Shown piece after piece: positions 11,787-22,685 of a DNA stretch of 64,000 bases; within the stretch, counting starts at the first letter, position 1; every line of letters starts with the position of its first letter. Origin of the DNA: Macrobrachium rosenbergii (Eukaryota; Arthropoda; Malacostraca; Decapoda; Palaemonidae). The position numbers and the translations under genes were made by a program. The notes below the pieces were generated by a model. That model worked only from the letters and a program-made list of their open reading frames with translations. It was not told the origin of the DNA and searched no databases. The stretch spans positions 1,309,469-1,373,468 of the forward strand of contig NC_089767.1 of the NCBI RefSeq assembly GCF_040412425.1. The letters are read 5' to 3'.

Positions 11787-12600
11787 TTATTTTCTGCCTA
11801 CTGAGCGGTTCCTTAATAACCGCCCATTTCCAGTCACACCATAGAAGCTTCTAGAACAAATTTTCTGATGAAATGTGGACTCAATATTGCACCATGCTAC
11901 AAAGGCATGGCATGAGATAGGTGTTGTTTCCACAAGAAAGGTTTTCATCAAATCGCTAATTGCCCACAAAGTGTTGACAACAGTAACTGACTGGTGATGA
12001 CATCATCGAGCACACACAGGAAACAGTAACGTCTTGGAAAAGAGATATTTCTCTTTCAATATATTTCTTCAACATTACTGCATCTACCCTTGACAGGGGC
12101 CAACTGGAACTTCTGAAGGTAGATGATAATTCCCAGTTCCTGAGAGAGATAATGTTCAAGTCCTTCGTGTACTTTTCCCTCAAAGGGGATCGAAGTGGCA
12201 AGTCATCCAGATATAAACTGTGGATATTTAAGGTGGCGAGGAGAGGCCGAAACAAAGAGCCTGGAACTGGAAAATTTAGCTAGTGCTGGGCGCTCCGAGA
12301 GGAGACAGGCATTTAGATGCTGACAAGGGGCTCCTTAGAGTGTCCTGGAAGACAAACCTTAGATACTTCCTGGAGTCCGGATGGATTTGGGGGTGGGGGT
12401 GGGGGAGTGGAAGCATGCGTTCTACATATCCAAGGTTATCATCCAATCACCCTGGTAAATCGATGAAAGGACTGACTGGTTCATCTCCATCTTGAACTTC
12501 ATCTTCCAGATGAAGAGATTGAGGGTGCTTATGTTGAGAATTGGTCTCCAAACCCCAATGATTTGGGGACCACAAACAGATGGTAGTTGAAGCCCTCTGA
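11787..12600 (-). pseudogene. DIRS element II: reverse transcriptase, heavily decayed
   Basis: The minus-strand frames contain NYHLFVVPKSLG near 12590, equivalent to the LF.VPK.G start of DIRS RT. This is followed near 12500 by a shifted GD-W-ITLD-like block, and by 11956-12255, which looks like the region after the palm. The catalytic Asp pair is not seen intact. Identification rests on the opening motif and on the position between RNase H relics and the gag-like region. Confidence 0.55.
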
Positions 12601-13414
12601 GTTGATGTCCTCACTTCTTCTATGGCTCTCTTTTGAAGGAGAGGAGACTTCCTCCAAAAGGGCCGAATGTTTTTCCGAGCCTCTTGAGGAGGCCGTCAAA
12701 ACGATGGAAGAAGGGACTGCAAGGGGGCTCTCCATGAGAGGGATCGTTAGATGCTTGGGAGCCAAATACCATTGCCAAACAGAGATGCTCAGGAAAGAAA
12801 TCCTGCGAACTGTCCCATGCGCTGCAGGAATGCTGAGGGCTGCGAACCAGCTCCTTAAACCGCTAACTGGACAGCAGAGAAGAGCAGCCAGCATCAACTC
12901 AGGCCTCTCCAGTGGACAAGATGAATCTTGAAGCACTTGCAGCACTTCCAGTCCAGGCTGGAATCCTGAGGGTCGGATGACAATTGGTGCACATCCAAGA
13001 TGTATTTCCAGTGGCTCTGTTGAAACCTGGGATATGTGTCCAACAGATTCGACCTGGGGGCAGCTATCCGTGGGCAAACCCAACCGGCCTCCCTTGGACT
13101 TCTGGCATGTCTTCTCCCAGGTTCAGGGAGAAGGACAGAGGCCTTCATCTAGGAGAACTGGCGGGACGAGAAGCCACCTCCTCCTCTTGTATAATACTGT
13201 CTCCTTTCAAGTCGCCTTTCCAGGGGCTGTCTGCCGATACCTGGGAACGAGCAACAGGTTCAACTGAGGGGGCAGCTACCCATGGGCCAACCCCATCAGC
13301 CTCCATTGGTCTTCCGGTATATCTTCTCCCAGGTTCAGGGGAGCGTGACAGTGATCTTTGTCTAGGAAAACCGATGGGACAAATAGCCACCTCCTCCACT
13401 TCTCCATAAAGCAA
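12601..13414 (-). pseudogene. DIRS element II: gag-like region with internal duplication
   Basis: The minus frame 12529-13083 (184 codons) begins just downstream of an Arg/Pro-rich region that is repeated. PEPGRRHARSPREAGW in one frame and SPEPGRRYTGRPMEADG in another reflect a roughly 212-bp DNA duplication (13050-13190 and 13260-13405). Its position upstream of the RT start suggests gag. No zinc knuckle. The reading frame is not continuous. Confidence 0.45.
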
Positions 13415-14320
13415 GGGAGCCAGGTGTGGGAGCAGGTGGATTAAATGTAGGAGGGCTAGTAGCAGGAGAAAAAGTGGAAAGGGGGGAAGAAGGAATAGCA
13501 GGGTTATCTTCTAACGTAGGCTTAGGTATAGAATTTAGGCTATGAGAAGTACGTTTCTCGCTGCATTCTTCTTCCTATCACTAACTTGTCTAGATGAGAT
13601 TTAAGCACCTTCCACTTAAGCTCACTTGGTGTCAGGCGCTTGAGAGCAGGCGCCGGGAGCTCATGAGCTGGCGCCAGGCACTCGGACAATCAGCACATTC
13701 AGCACAAGTTCTCTCCTTACTACATAACTGCACCCTACACTTACTGCAAATTATATGAGTCACATGAAGATTTGATCAATCTGTTTTTGCAACCTTCGCT
13801 ACAGTAGCAAAAACTAGATGAACTTGAATCTGACAGAATAACAACAAAAACTAGAATACTGATCCTGAAAGCTATCAAGTCTTGAAGGCTACTCAAAATA
13901 AGTGATAAAACTTCACTGAAATCCAGTTATTCAACGTAAAACCAATGGACAAAGCTGCTGCAAACCCCGATGTTTACTAGAGAGCCAGCAGAAACAGAAT
14001 GACGTTTTCTACTAAGTGGTTGCCAGTGCTCCTGTTAGTGGGTGGGGCTTGTCACCTACACTAAACTACCAAAGTGCTACCATGATTTTTTAAATAATGG
14101 CTGCCGTGCAAGTTAGAAACTATAGCTATGTAATTACTTGGTAAGTTGCTTACATGAATTTTTTTTTTTGGCAAACTTTCTTATACGTCATAATTCATAC
14201 TTATTATTCCACCTCATACAGTCATTTTGGGGGCCTTTTTAAGTCATTGTATAGAACAATCATTCAGCTACAAAATGAAACAAAATTGAGCAGTCTACCT
14301 TGAAAACTGTCAGTGTTTAC

Positions 14321-15030
14321 ACATCTCCCGCCCAGTTCTCCTCGCTGCTGGGAGAAAGGGAGTTGGGGATTTGGTAACATGTACACGTTCGCTACCGGGG
14401 TCTAAGCGATTTCAGGCAGGGCAGCTGATCGAGGCTATGGCCTAACCCTCCGCCAAATCAAAGTCCTTCAAAAGAAGGCATCGTGCTTACCCCATATAAA
14501 AATGGGAAAAAATGCATGTTAAAAACGAAGAACAATAAGTGAAAGGGTTATACTGTAATAGGTTATTTCAAAACTCACCTACAATCATACAGCTGTAAGT
14601 TTTGGGCCACTGGCTTGCCCTGCAGATGAGAAAAAAATAAAAGAAAAGAGGGGCTGTACCAAGTTTATCAGCCTATCTTGTCTTACTGTTTACCTTCCTT
14701 CTGGTGGGTAAGGAGAGAACAACTCCGTTTTCTTTGCCTTAGTTTTCTGTGCACTGGATTGTGGGGAGACTGGGTAGGTACTATGAGTGTTAGGTAAACT
14801 GTGAAAAACGCCAAGTGGCAAATGAAAATTTATACTGTTTCTATGAATCTCACTTAACATTCATCTAGCTCTCTACAACACTCACAAGGATGGTGGGAAA
14901 GCGTAGCACTTGGCAAGGACCAATAAGTCTAACCCATGGAAATGATTGGTCTGCCTCCAGCCAAGAACTGACATGAGATGATGGCCCTCAGAAGGTAAGG
15001 CAATTTTAGAGGGACCACTGCAAAAAGATA
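14321..15030. other. Intron sequence with a GC-richer block
   Basis: 14330-14480 is GC-richer than its surroundings and resembles dispersed repeat sequence. No Pol III boxes or terminal repeats could be defined. The remainder shows no feature. Confidence 0.35.
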
Positions 15031-15208
15031 TCAAATTTTTAAATTAATTTGTACTTTTCCTGACATACAAACCTGAAGTTCTTTACATAGGATTTAGCTT
15101 ATGAACATGAGCTGGAACAGCTGTTTATCTTGCACACAAGGTTGTTAACTATTGAATGGTAGCAGGAAGCCCTGCCGACCTCTTGATCTGCACTTACTTT
15201 TGTAATAG

Positions 15209-15760
15209 AATATGAAATTTAGGCCAAAGGCCAAGTGCCGGGACCTACGAGGTCATTCAGCACTGAAAGGGAAACTGAGAGTAGAAAGGTTTTAAAGGTA
15301 TCATAAGATGAAAACACTCAAAGTTGCACTATGAATAAACTGTTAGGACAGCGAGAAAACTTATATAGAAGAAAGACAATATGAATGGAGGTACAGTTAA
15401 AGGAATGAAAGGGGTTGAAAAGTATACTTTAGTTTAACCAGACCATTGAGCTGATTAACAGCTCTCCTAGGGCTGGTCCAAAGGATTGGATTTATTTTAC
15501 GTGGCTAAGAATCAATTGGTTACCTAGCACTGGGACCTACAGCTTACTGTGGAATCCAAACCACATTATAGCGAGAAATGAACGTCTATCACCAGAAATA
15601 AATTCCTCTAATGCTTCACTGGCCAGTCAGAGAATCGACCGCAGGGCCAGCAGAGTGCTAGCTGAGAACGGTACCCACCCATCCAATGAGGGCTGAAGCT
15701 AGGGGACAAAGGGAACCTGGAAAGAACCTCAGGGTGCAATAATGGCCCTGCCCACCCTAT
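15209..15760. repeat. Dispersed repeat A, itself split by a SINE
   Basis: It starts TTTAGGCCAAAGGCCAAGTG, continues through a GACCTACGAGGTCATTCAGC block and a GAATGGAGGTACAGTTAAAG block to about 15420. It resumes after the SINE with GGGCTGAAGCTAGGGGACAA and ends near 15760. A short piece of the same family (AAAGCCAAGCACTGGGACCC, GGTCATTCAGCGCT) lies at 21454-21512. No coding content. Confidence 0.65.
15433..15695 (-). mobile_element. tRNA-derived SINE, minus orientation
   Basis: Read on the minus strand, the head (about 15690-15605) contains GGTACCGTTCTCAGCTAGC, then TCGATTCTCTGACTGGCC, a degenerate box B. The body ends at TTTAACCAGACCATTGAGCT on the plus strand at 15433. Fragments of the same body (AACCAGACCACTGAG, TATCAGCTCTCATAGG) occur at 21838-21900 and 60388-60440. 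It interrupts repeat A, which resumes directly after it. Confidence 0.65.
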
Positions 15761-16339
15761 TGGGTGCACTCAACTTTGCCTTCTAGCCCAGGTGCCAGAT
15801 AAGGGGTGGCTAAGGTTGGCCCCTAATGTAAAGAACTTCAGATTTGTATGTTAGGAAAAATAAAAATTACTTTAACAATTTGCTATCTACACAAATACAA
15901 GCCTTCGTTCTTTATATAGGAGACTTAATCCTTGGTGGGCTCTAGGTAATCTCTGAACCGACTGGTTCGTTCAACGCACCTGGGAGTTACCTTCCTGGTC
16001 TGGAGGAACAGAGGAAGGTTTCTCACACCTCTAACTTGTTGAACATAAAGATATTATAACAGACAGACTTGTGGTTGTGAAGCCAAGAGTACCAATAAAA
16101 CTGCTATTAAAGCCTTTGGGTTTGCTTCATTGCCTCATCTAGAGAGAAGGGGGATTTGCATCCAATCAATCTAAAACTAAAAGATGATGGACAGGGTCCT
16201 GGTTTTGCAACCTGACTCAATGCCCTAAGCAAGAGACAGGAGAAGAGAAAAGGGTGGGGATGAGTTACTCACTCTCTCTCCCTCACTCAACTAAATACCT
16301 TAGATGAGATGCAACCTGTCCCCTTAGGGTAACTGGGTG

Positions 16340-16902
16340 AACTAGATAACTTGTTTCTATCTTTTAATATGGCATGTCTAGATGGTTTAACATGGGTACC
16401 ATTTAGATTTTTTCCATGTTTTTTGTACGGGAGTATTATTAGAGAGATATGATACATACTTCCTCCATGAAATGATTCTTCCTTGAATTATATCTTTTTT
16501 AAATTTTGCAGATATTTTTTGTATGGTAATATCATTTTTTAAAATTTCCTTCTAATATCGGTAATGTTTTATTAATTTTATTGAATTTTTTATTTAAATT
16601 ATCTAACTGTCTACCTACTGAGTATTTTATTTTTATTAATTCTGTTAGCATATCAGACCACCATGGAATTTTGTTTTTTTGGATGAGATTTTGATTTTGG
16701 TATTGTTTTATCAGCATCATTTATAATGAAATCAACAAGAAATTATAAGTTTCATTACGATCTTTAAAATATTCAAATGATGGGATATTCCTAATGTGCA
16801 ATTCATTTCGCTCCCAATCTGCTTTATACATGTTTGGTGAGGGACATGTTTGCAGGATTATTCTGTAATAAGGAAATTAATATATGGAAATGATCACTGG
16901 TG
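16340..16902 (-). pseudogene. Jockey-type LINE: end of endonuclease domain and linker to RT
   Basis: Next to the mariner-like insertion the minus strand reads TSDHFHI, the SDH block that closes APE-type endonuclease domains of LINEs. It then passes to NPANMSLTKH and, at 16532-16720, to KIPWWSDMLTELIKIKYSVG, the PWW...K linker typical of Jockey/I/CR1-like ORF2. Traces of the W.K segment continue to about 16345, where DIRS sequence begins, so the RT itself is missing. The other half of the endonuclease is at 20568-21190. Confidence 0.7.
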
Positions 16903-17032
16903 TACAGTAAGTTCCAAAAGTGAAGCTACAATTTTCAAAATTGATCGTACTTCTTTAGAAACTTGTGGGGTTGCCAGTTAGTATATTTTATTCCAATTAT
17001 TGTCATCCTCTTAATCTGATAAGTATCAGTGA

Positions 17033-18961
17033 TTAACCCTCTAACGCCGAGCCTCTATTTACAAAATGTCTGTCGTATGCCATGCGCGTTTGGGAGTTAA
17101 GCGCGAAGCGGAAATAATTTTTTTTTTTTCAAAAAATCACAGCACGCTTAGTTTTTAAGATTAAGAGTTCATTTTTAGTTCCTTTTTTTGTCATTGCCTG
17201 GAGTTTAGTATGCAACCATCAGAAATGAAAAAAAATCATTATCATATATAAATACTGAAATATATGACAGCGCGAAAAAAAATTTCATATATAATTGTAT
17301 ACAAATCGTGCTGTGAGCAAAACGGTTAAAGCTAACGAGTTATTTTTTTTCTTTGTATTGTACACTAAATTGCAATGATTTTGGTATATAACAAATTGTA
17401 AAAGGATCAAAGCAACACAGAGAAAATATTATCACAAAATGATGCATGAATTCATAATGTGCGGACATAAAAAGGTTTTTTTTTAAAAATTCACCATAAA
17501 TCGAAATATTGTGCTAGAGACTTCCCGTTTGTTGCAAAATGAAGGTAATTGATTGAATATTACTAGACTGTAAGTGTTTTAGCTTACAATTGCAGTTTTC
17601 GACCATTTCGGTTGAGTTAAAGTTGACCGAAAGTCGAATTTTTTCTATTTATCGTGATTTATATGAAAATATTTCAAAACTGATAAAAGCTACAATCATG
17701 AGTTATTTTTTGTTGTATTCTACATGAAATTGCACACATTTCCATATATAAAACTTTATGTAATGACTAAAATAAAATGGTGCAAACATTACGACAAAGT
17801 GACGAAAGAATTTCTGAGATGTTTGGCCGAGTTACCGAGCGGACATAAGGAAAAAGTTTTTTTCAAAAATTCACCATAAATCGAAATATTGTGCTAGAGA
17901 CTTCCAGTTTGTTGCAAAATGAAGGTACATGATTGAATATTACTAGAATGTAAGTTTTAGCTTACAATTGCGTTTTTCGATCATTTCGGTCGAGTTAAAG
18001 TTGACCGAAGGTTGAAATTTTGGCACTTATCATGATTTATATGAAAATATTTCAAAACTGATAAAAGATACAACCATGAGTTATTTTCTGCTGTATTCTA
18101 CATGAAATTGCGCACATTTTCATATATAAAACTTTATGTAACACCTAATATAAAACGGTGCAAACATTACGACAAAGTGACAAAAGAATTTCTGAGATGT
18201 TAGGCACTTATCATGATTTACATGAAAATATTTCAAAACATAAAGATACAACCATGTTCTACCGTGAAATTGCGTTTTCATATATAAAACTTTATGTAAC
18301 ACCTAATATAAAACGACATAAGGAAAAAGTTTTAAAAAAATTCACCATAAATTGAAATATTGTGCTAGAGACTTCCAATTTGTTGCAAAATGAAGGTACA
18401 TGACTGAATATTACTAGAATGTAAGAGTTTTAACTTACAATTGCGTTTTTCGACCATTTCGGTCGAATTAAAGTTGACCAAAGGTTGAAATTTTGGCACT
18501 TATCGTGATTTATATGGAAATATTTCAAAACTGATAGAAGCTACAACCATGAGTTATTTTCTGTTGTATTCTACATGAAATTGCACACATTTCCATATAT
18601 AAAACTTTATGTAACGACTAATATAAATCGGTGCAAACATTACGACAAAATGACCAAAGAATTTCTGAAATTTTCGGCGAGTTACCACGCGGACGTAAGG
18701 AAAAAGTTTTTTCAAAAATTCACCAGAAATCGAAATATTGTGCTAGAGACTTCCAATTTGTTGCAAAATGAAGGTAAATGATTGAATATTACTAGAATGT
18801 AAGAGTTTTTAGCTTACAATTGCGTTTTTCGACCATTTCGGTCGAGTCAAAGTTGACCGAAGGTTGAAATTTTTTGTAGTCGACGTACAGTACGTCCACT
18901 CGGCACCCAACAGACAATTTTAGTCGACATACGATACGTCCAGTCGGCGTTTAAGGGTTAA
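17033..18961. mobile_element. Non-autonomous piggyBac-like element carrying ~380-bp satellite units
   Basis: TTAA flanks both ends (17033-17036, 18958-18961). The termini TTAACCCTCTAACGCC and GGCGTTTAAGGGTTAA are inverted matches, and both subterminal regions match the coding element 30680-34877. The interior is a tandem array. TTCACCATAAATCGAAATAT recurs near 17490, 17870 and 18341, and as TTCACCAGAAATCGAAATAT near 18719. Spacing is about 380 bp apart from one longer unit with a partial duplication. No transposase frame. Confidence 0.9.
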
Positions 18962-19445
18962 CTGTAGAACCACAGAAGGTATTTTCCCAGTGAATGGTCA
19001 ATGTTAGTTCAATAATTGTTTATCAAAAGAAAAAAAAATTCCCCCCCAAAAAAGAATTTCCCTGTAAAAACATCTGTGGCTCTCAATGTGTGATATCGAG
19101 TGTTCACCATTGACTGGCAGCAGGAACCGAGTGCATAAGCATTGGCCTAATGTGATTTGTAAATTAACTTTCTACTTTTATAGTGTCATATCAAAAGTTA
19201 TGATTTCTTTTGATAAAGCACAAAAGTTTAGCATCTGACTGAATGAAATATAAACAAGACACAAGTTGGTGTGAAAAAAAAAAAAACGAAATCCAAGTTA
19301 TATGCGCGTTTAGCATGGCTACATGGTTAGGCCTATTTCAAAAATCAAGGAAGTATATTTTCCAGCTTGTTATTTAATAAATTGAGTTGTCTGGATATCT
19401 AGATGGTTGTAAACATGATTTTCAATTAATTAGGTTTCATTATCT

Positions 19446-19679
19446 AGTCAGGGGAAATGAGGAAGTCTAGGCCTAAGTCAAGTCAGGGGAAGTGAGGAAG
19501 TCTGGGCTTAAGCCAAGTCAGGGGAAATGACGAAGTCTAGGCCTAAGCTAAGGCAGGGAAAGTGAGGAAGTCTAGACCTAAGCCAAGCCAGGGGAAGTAA
19601 GGAAGTCTAGGCTTAAGTCAAGTCAGGGGAAGTGAGGAAGTCTAGGCCTAAGCCAAGGCAGAGGAAGTGAGGAAGTCAG
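19446..19679. repeat. 35-bp tandem repeat, nearly 7 copies
   Basis: The unit starts AGTCAGGGGAAATGAGGAAG and continues TCTAGGCCTAAGTCA. Copies begin at 19446, 19481, 19516, 19551, 19586, 19621 and 19656 with a few substitutions each. The minisatellite has no spacers. It lies inside the mariner-like element. Confidence 0.9.
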
Positions 19680-19765
19680 ATAGATGAATTTTCAGTTGTT
19701 TTCGGTCAACCTTGGTGGATCTTAGACTTGAATGATTTGGGAACACTTTTACTATTTGGAGAAGC

Positions 19766-19817
19766 CCTCTGTATTTGTAACGGTTCTGTATTTGTAACGG
19801 TTCTGTATTTGTAACGG
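19766..19817. repeat. 17-bp tandem repeat, 3 copies
   Basis: TCTGTATTTGTAACGGT occurs three times in a row, essentially identical, which suggests recent slippage. Confidence 0.85.
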
Positions 19818-20567
19818 AAAACCTGTTTGCCATCAAGTTTACCCTTTCAACAGTGGTTACTTTCTGTCAGTTATTGCAAACATAGTGAAGGCGGGAACTG
19901 ATTTACCTGTTTATTCAATATTACTGGCTGGCGATGGGGGTATTGGGTCAAAGTCCCCCCCAAAACCTAGTAGGACACGGTTGGTGATTCATAGGTTGGG
20001 TAGATATTGTTACGTTTGTGTCGTGGGTCGAAACCAAAGCCAAAGTTGAAGTAGAGTCCGAATGGTTGGGTCCTAAAAGCTAAAATCAGAACTACCAACC
20101 ACACCCAACTTCTCTGTTGAATCTAGGTGCATTCATGATTGATTATGTTTAATGTTACAGAGATTTTCCCCTTATATTCTATTGATACTTGCATGGTTTT
20201 ATGCATCTTCGCTAAAATAATTGATAATGCACTATGATATTAAATATTTGTTTCCACACTGCTCAAAATATACAACGGTAATGTTGGTAATCCTGTGTTG
20301 AACGAAAATTTCAAATTGTTTCGTTTATGTAGTTTGAAGTAATTACTGTACTTTGAAATAATTACTATTACTGTAATTTTTCTTATGATTGTTATAAATA
20401 TCATAGATTTGATATTTATGCATCATATGTTGGCTTCATTTTGCTTGATGGAGCTTTCAATGTAAAAAAAAAAAATAAGTTTCTCAGCTACGTGTTGTAG
20501 TTGCCAGTTAGTGAACTTCAAACGAAATCCTCTGAAATTTGTAGCTTCACTTTTGGAACTTACTGTA

Positions 20568-21190
20568 CATGTCATCTACTGTATTCCAATCTAATCTGTC
20601 TACTATACTTAAGGAAAATGTTCCATGTGGTTTTTTAATAAAATGTCATGATTTCATTATCATCATACAGCACATATCATTTGAACCTATAAATTACTCT
20701 ACTGTACTTCCTGTATTATTTGGTTTTGTGCAAATATAGTACCATATTGGGTTTCCTTGACATGATTAAATATTAAAATCATAAAATACTCTGTTATGTA
20801 CATATATGGCAGTACCTAAATTTCCTTCTTCCTCTCTAGATGAAGATGCTAACGTATTTACCTATTTTTATGTTTTGTTGACGTGTACAGTAGTAAATAT
20901 AATATCATTGGCTCATATTCTTTAAGTATTCATTGTATTTCATCCAAGTGTAATCTGGTCTGCAGACCATTTACAATACATTGTATGATATAATTATTGA
21001 AAATGTTACATTAAGTATTCAGGTTTTATCTTTTTGCAGGTTAATAATTTATTTTTTCTAAGATTTTATTCACAACATTTATTTGTTTTTCTTCATAATA
21101 AATTAGGTTTGCAATGCATATACAGCCCTTTTCATGAGTGTATAAACTAGTAGTTTCTTTGTTTCTGTATTTAATAAAATTTCTTAGTGT
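20568..21190 (-). pseudogene. Jockey-type LINE: N-terminal part of endonuclease domain
   Basis: Read on the minus strand with several stops: IIQCIVNGLQTRLHLDEI (opening strand of an APE-type endonuclease) near 20980, AIYVHNRVFYD near 20800, then LDWNTVDDMY next to 20568. The WNTVDDMY segment continues as TSDHF at 16902 once the mariner-like element is removed. Heavily mutated and inactive. Confidence 0.65.
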
Positions 21191-21193
21191 TCA

Positions 21194-22401
21194 TTAAACT
21201 ACCTTGTGGTATGTTTCTGTTTTTGTTGCAATATTCAACGAGACATTCGTTACATCCATATGTGTTTTCATGTATCTTTTTTCATTTACTCTTGTTGTAG
21301 TAATTATTGGTGATGGAGTAATTTCTTCTCCCTTCACATACTCATCCTTGTCTATGGTTTGTTCTTCAACTATTTTTTTGATGTTTTGGATATCTGCTTC
21401 CACGGGTTTTATTGTTATTTTATAGGATAAAGGTATATACACATAGGAATACAGTATGTGATTTAGGCATAAAGCCAAGCACTGGGACCCACAGGGTCAT
21501 TCAGCGCTAAGGCATAAACATAAAACTTTTTGGTTTATGTTCTCTCTTCAGGTCTTTTGTCTTCAGTTTAGTTGATGTTTCTCTAATAACATCTGTCTCT
21601 TTGGTTTTGGGTGGAGTTCTCTCTAAAGGTCTCTTGTTATCTTTGGCCTCCAGTTCAATACAACTTTCCTCTAATATTTCTGTAGTACATGCAGTGTCTT
21701 CTTGTGCTTCTATTTGTCTTAATATCTCAAATGAATTTGAACAAATATTATCCACATTAGAATTTGTATGCCTGTCTTGGTTCTTTACTATTTCAGTTTT
21801 TTCCTGTAAGGTAGTTTTTATTATTGTTATTAAAACAGTTTAACCAGACCACTGAGCTGACTATCAGCTCTCATAGGGCTGGCCCAAAGGATTTGGATGT
21901 CTCTCTCTCTCTGATATGATGAACTCTATCATTTCTTAACATTTATCTATCTGGGTTTTGTTACCCTTATCTATTTCCATTTTCTTTTTTCATTATCTAT
22001 TCTTGTTTTGGAAGAAAATGTTCCATTTCTTAGTGGGATCATGCATTCCCCTGACTTTCAATTCTAATTTGGTTTTTTTATAGGCATTCATGTTCTTTCC
22101 CACAATTTCAGCTCTGTTTTGTATATATAATACATGCAGTCCTTAGACCTTGCATGATGATTTTGCCCGCAGTTTACGCATTTTGGTTCACCACACTTCT
22201 ACTGTGTGGCATGTTCATTAGATCCACAATAAACCCATACAGAGGTATTTCGGCAATTTTTCTTTGTATGTCCGTGCTTACTACAATTTTGGCATTGTAG
22301 TGGTTTTGGAAAATATGTTCTTAATTCTCTGTTTTGGATCATAATTTTTATTTTTAGAGGTAATTCTTGACCTTCAAATTGTATTTTTGCTATTTTCAAT
22401 A
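21194..22401 (-). pseudogene. Jockey-type LINE: ORF1 (gag-like), C-terminal part with zinc knuckles
   Basis: The frame at 22199-22409 reads ILKIAKIQFEGQELPLKIKI, then YFPKPLQCQNCSKHGHTKKNC, a CCHC knuckle. It continues into VYCGSNEHATQ and, below 22199, KCVNCGQNHHARSKDC, the last knuckle. This P.PLQC..C...GH..K.C pattern is the hallmark of Jockey-group ORF1 proteins, which bind LINE RNA. The acidic and Lys-rich tails at 21507-21755 and 21194-21478 continue the ORF with breaks. A repeat-A fragment (21454-21512) and a SINE fragment (21838-21900) interrupt it. Confidence 0.75.
21838..21900 (-). mobile_element. SINE fragment
   Basis: GTTTAACCAGACCACTGAGC, then TATCAGCTCTCATAGGGCTG, matches the 3' body of the SINE at 15433-15695. 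It is truncated and has no tRNA head. Confidence 0.6.
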
Positions 22402-22409
22402 TTTGTCTA

Positions 22410-22636
22410 TTCAGCAGGTCCGCTGGTATAGTGGTTAGTGTCGTGACATGCCACTCAGATATTGCAGGCTTGCATCTCCCCCAGGGCATTGAAAATTCAC
22501 TGGCTCTGTATCATATCGGTTACTGCTGCAGTGTGGGGTCTGTGGTGAGAGGCTGAAACAATATTCTTTGGAAGCTTGCATTTCAAGTCAATGACTCCTG
22601 TGTGTTTGTTCCATGTGAATAGGTTTCATCTACTGA

Positions 22637-22685
<49 letters not shown>
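22410..22685 (+). mobile_element. tRNA-derived SINE with (AAT)n tail
   Basis: The head begins CAGCAGGTCCGCTGGTATAG. TGGTATAGTGG (22424-22434) is a perfect box A, and GGCTTGCATCT (22467-22477) stands in the box B place but is degenerate. A roughly 160-bp body follows, and the element ends TTTCATCTACTGAAATAATA in an (ATA)n run at 22640-22684. The 8-bp sequence TTTGTCTA precedes it (22402-22409) and recurs at 26009-26016, after the LINE that sits in the tail. That makes it a plausible target-site duplication of the SINE. Confidence 0.75.

Larger units (their letters stand above)
7946..14161 (-). mobile_element. DIRS element II, with inverted terminal repeats
   Basis: About 130 bp at 7965-8100 (CCTACCAAGTAATTAC... 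to ...ACCCACTAATGGGAGTACTGG) reappears inverted at about 14020-14150. A third, compound copy at 8180-8275 joins the complement of the left outer end to a copy matching the right outer end. That is the arrangement of ITRs plus internal complementary region (ICR) in DIRS-1 elements. The ICR lies near the left ITR, which is the 3' end for a minus-strand element, as in DIRS-1. Relics of tyrosine recombinase, RNase H, RT and gag lie between in the expected minus-strand order. It is interrupted by a 1-kb insertion at 10751-11774. Confidence 0.85.
15034..16335 (-). mobile_element. DIRS end (ITR plus ICR), truncated, carrying a nested repeat and SINE
   Basis: The ITR at 15034-15208 (TACAAACCTGAAGTTCTTTA..., GAGCTGGAACAG...) matches the ITRs at 45085 and 47297. 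The ICR at 15826-15935 combines an inverted copy (AAGAACTTCAG..TTTGTATGTTAGGAAAAA) with a direct copy leading to ACTTAATCCTTGGTGGGC. This is the same left-to-right order as in the other copies, so the element is minus-strand. The following 400 bp align by eye with 45400-45720. Coding sequence is lost at about 16335, where LINE sequence begins. Repeat 15209-15432/15696-15760 sits between ITR and ICR. Confidence 0.75.
16905..20565. mobile_element. Tc1/mariner-like non-autonomous element with perfect 27-bp TIRs
   Basis: The left end CAGTAAGTTCCAAAAGTGAA (16905 onward) recurs exactly inverted at the right end over 27 bp, finishing CTG at 20565. TA dinucleotides flank both ends (16903-16904, 20566-20567). 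Removing the element restores LINE endonuclease reading across the junction. A piggyBac-derived element (17033-18961) accounts for 1.9 kb of its length. The rest has no transposase frame but contains a 35-bp tandem array. CAGT ends plus TA duplication are standard for Tc1/mariner. Confidence 0.85.

Noticed and set aside
12587..13409. Plus-strand frames of 114 and 141 codons
   Set aside because: They are opposite to the decayed DIRS gag/RT text and include the internal duplication. No domain was recognised.
19446..19679. CRISPR-like regular array
   Set aside because: Units abut directly with no unique spacers, and the sequence is eukaryotic. It is a minisatellite.
22418..22490. A functional tRNA gene
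   Set aside because: Box A is perfect but box B is degenerate, no acceptor stem closes, and a SINE body with an AAT tail follows.
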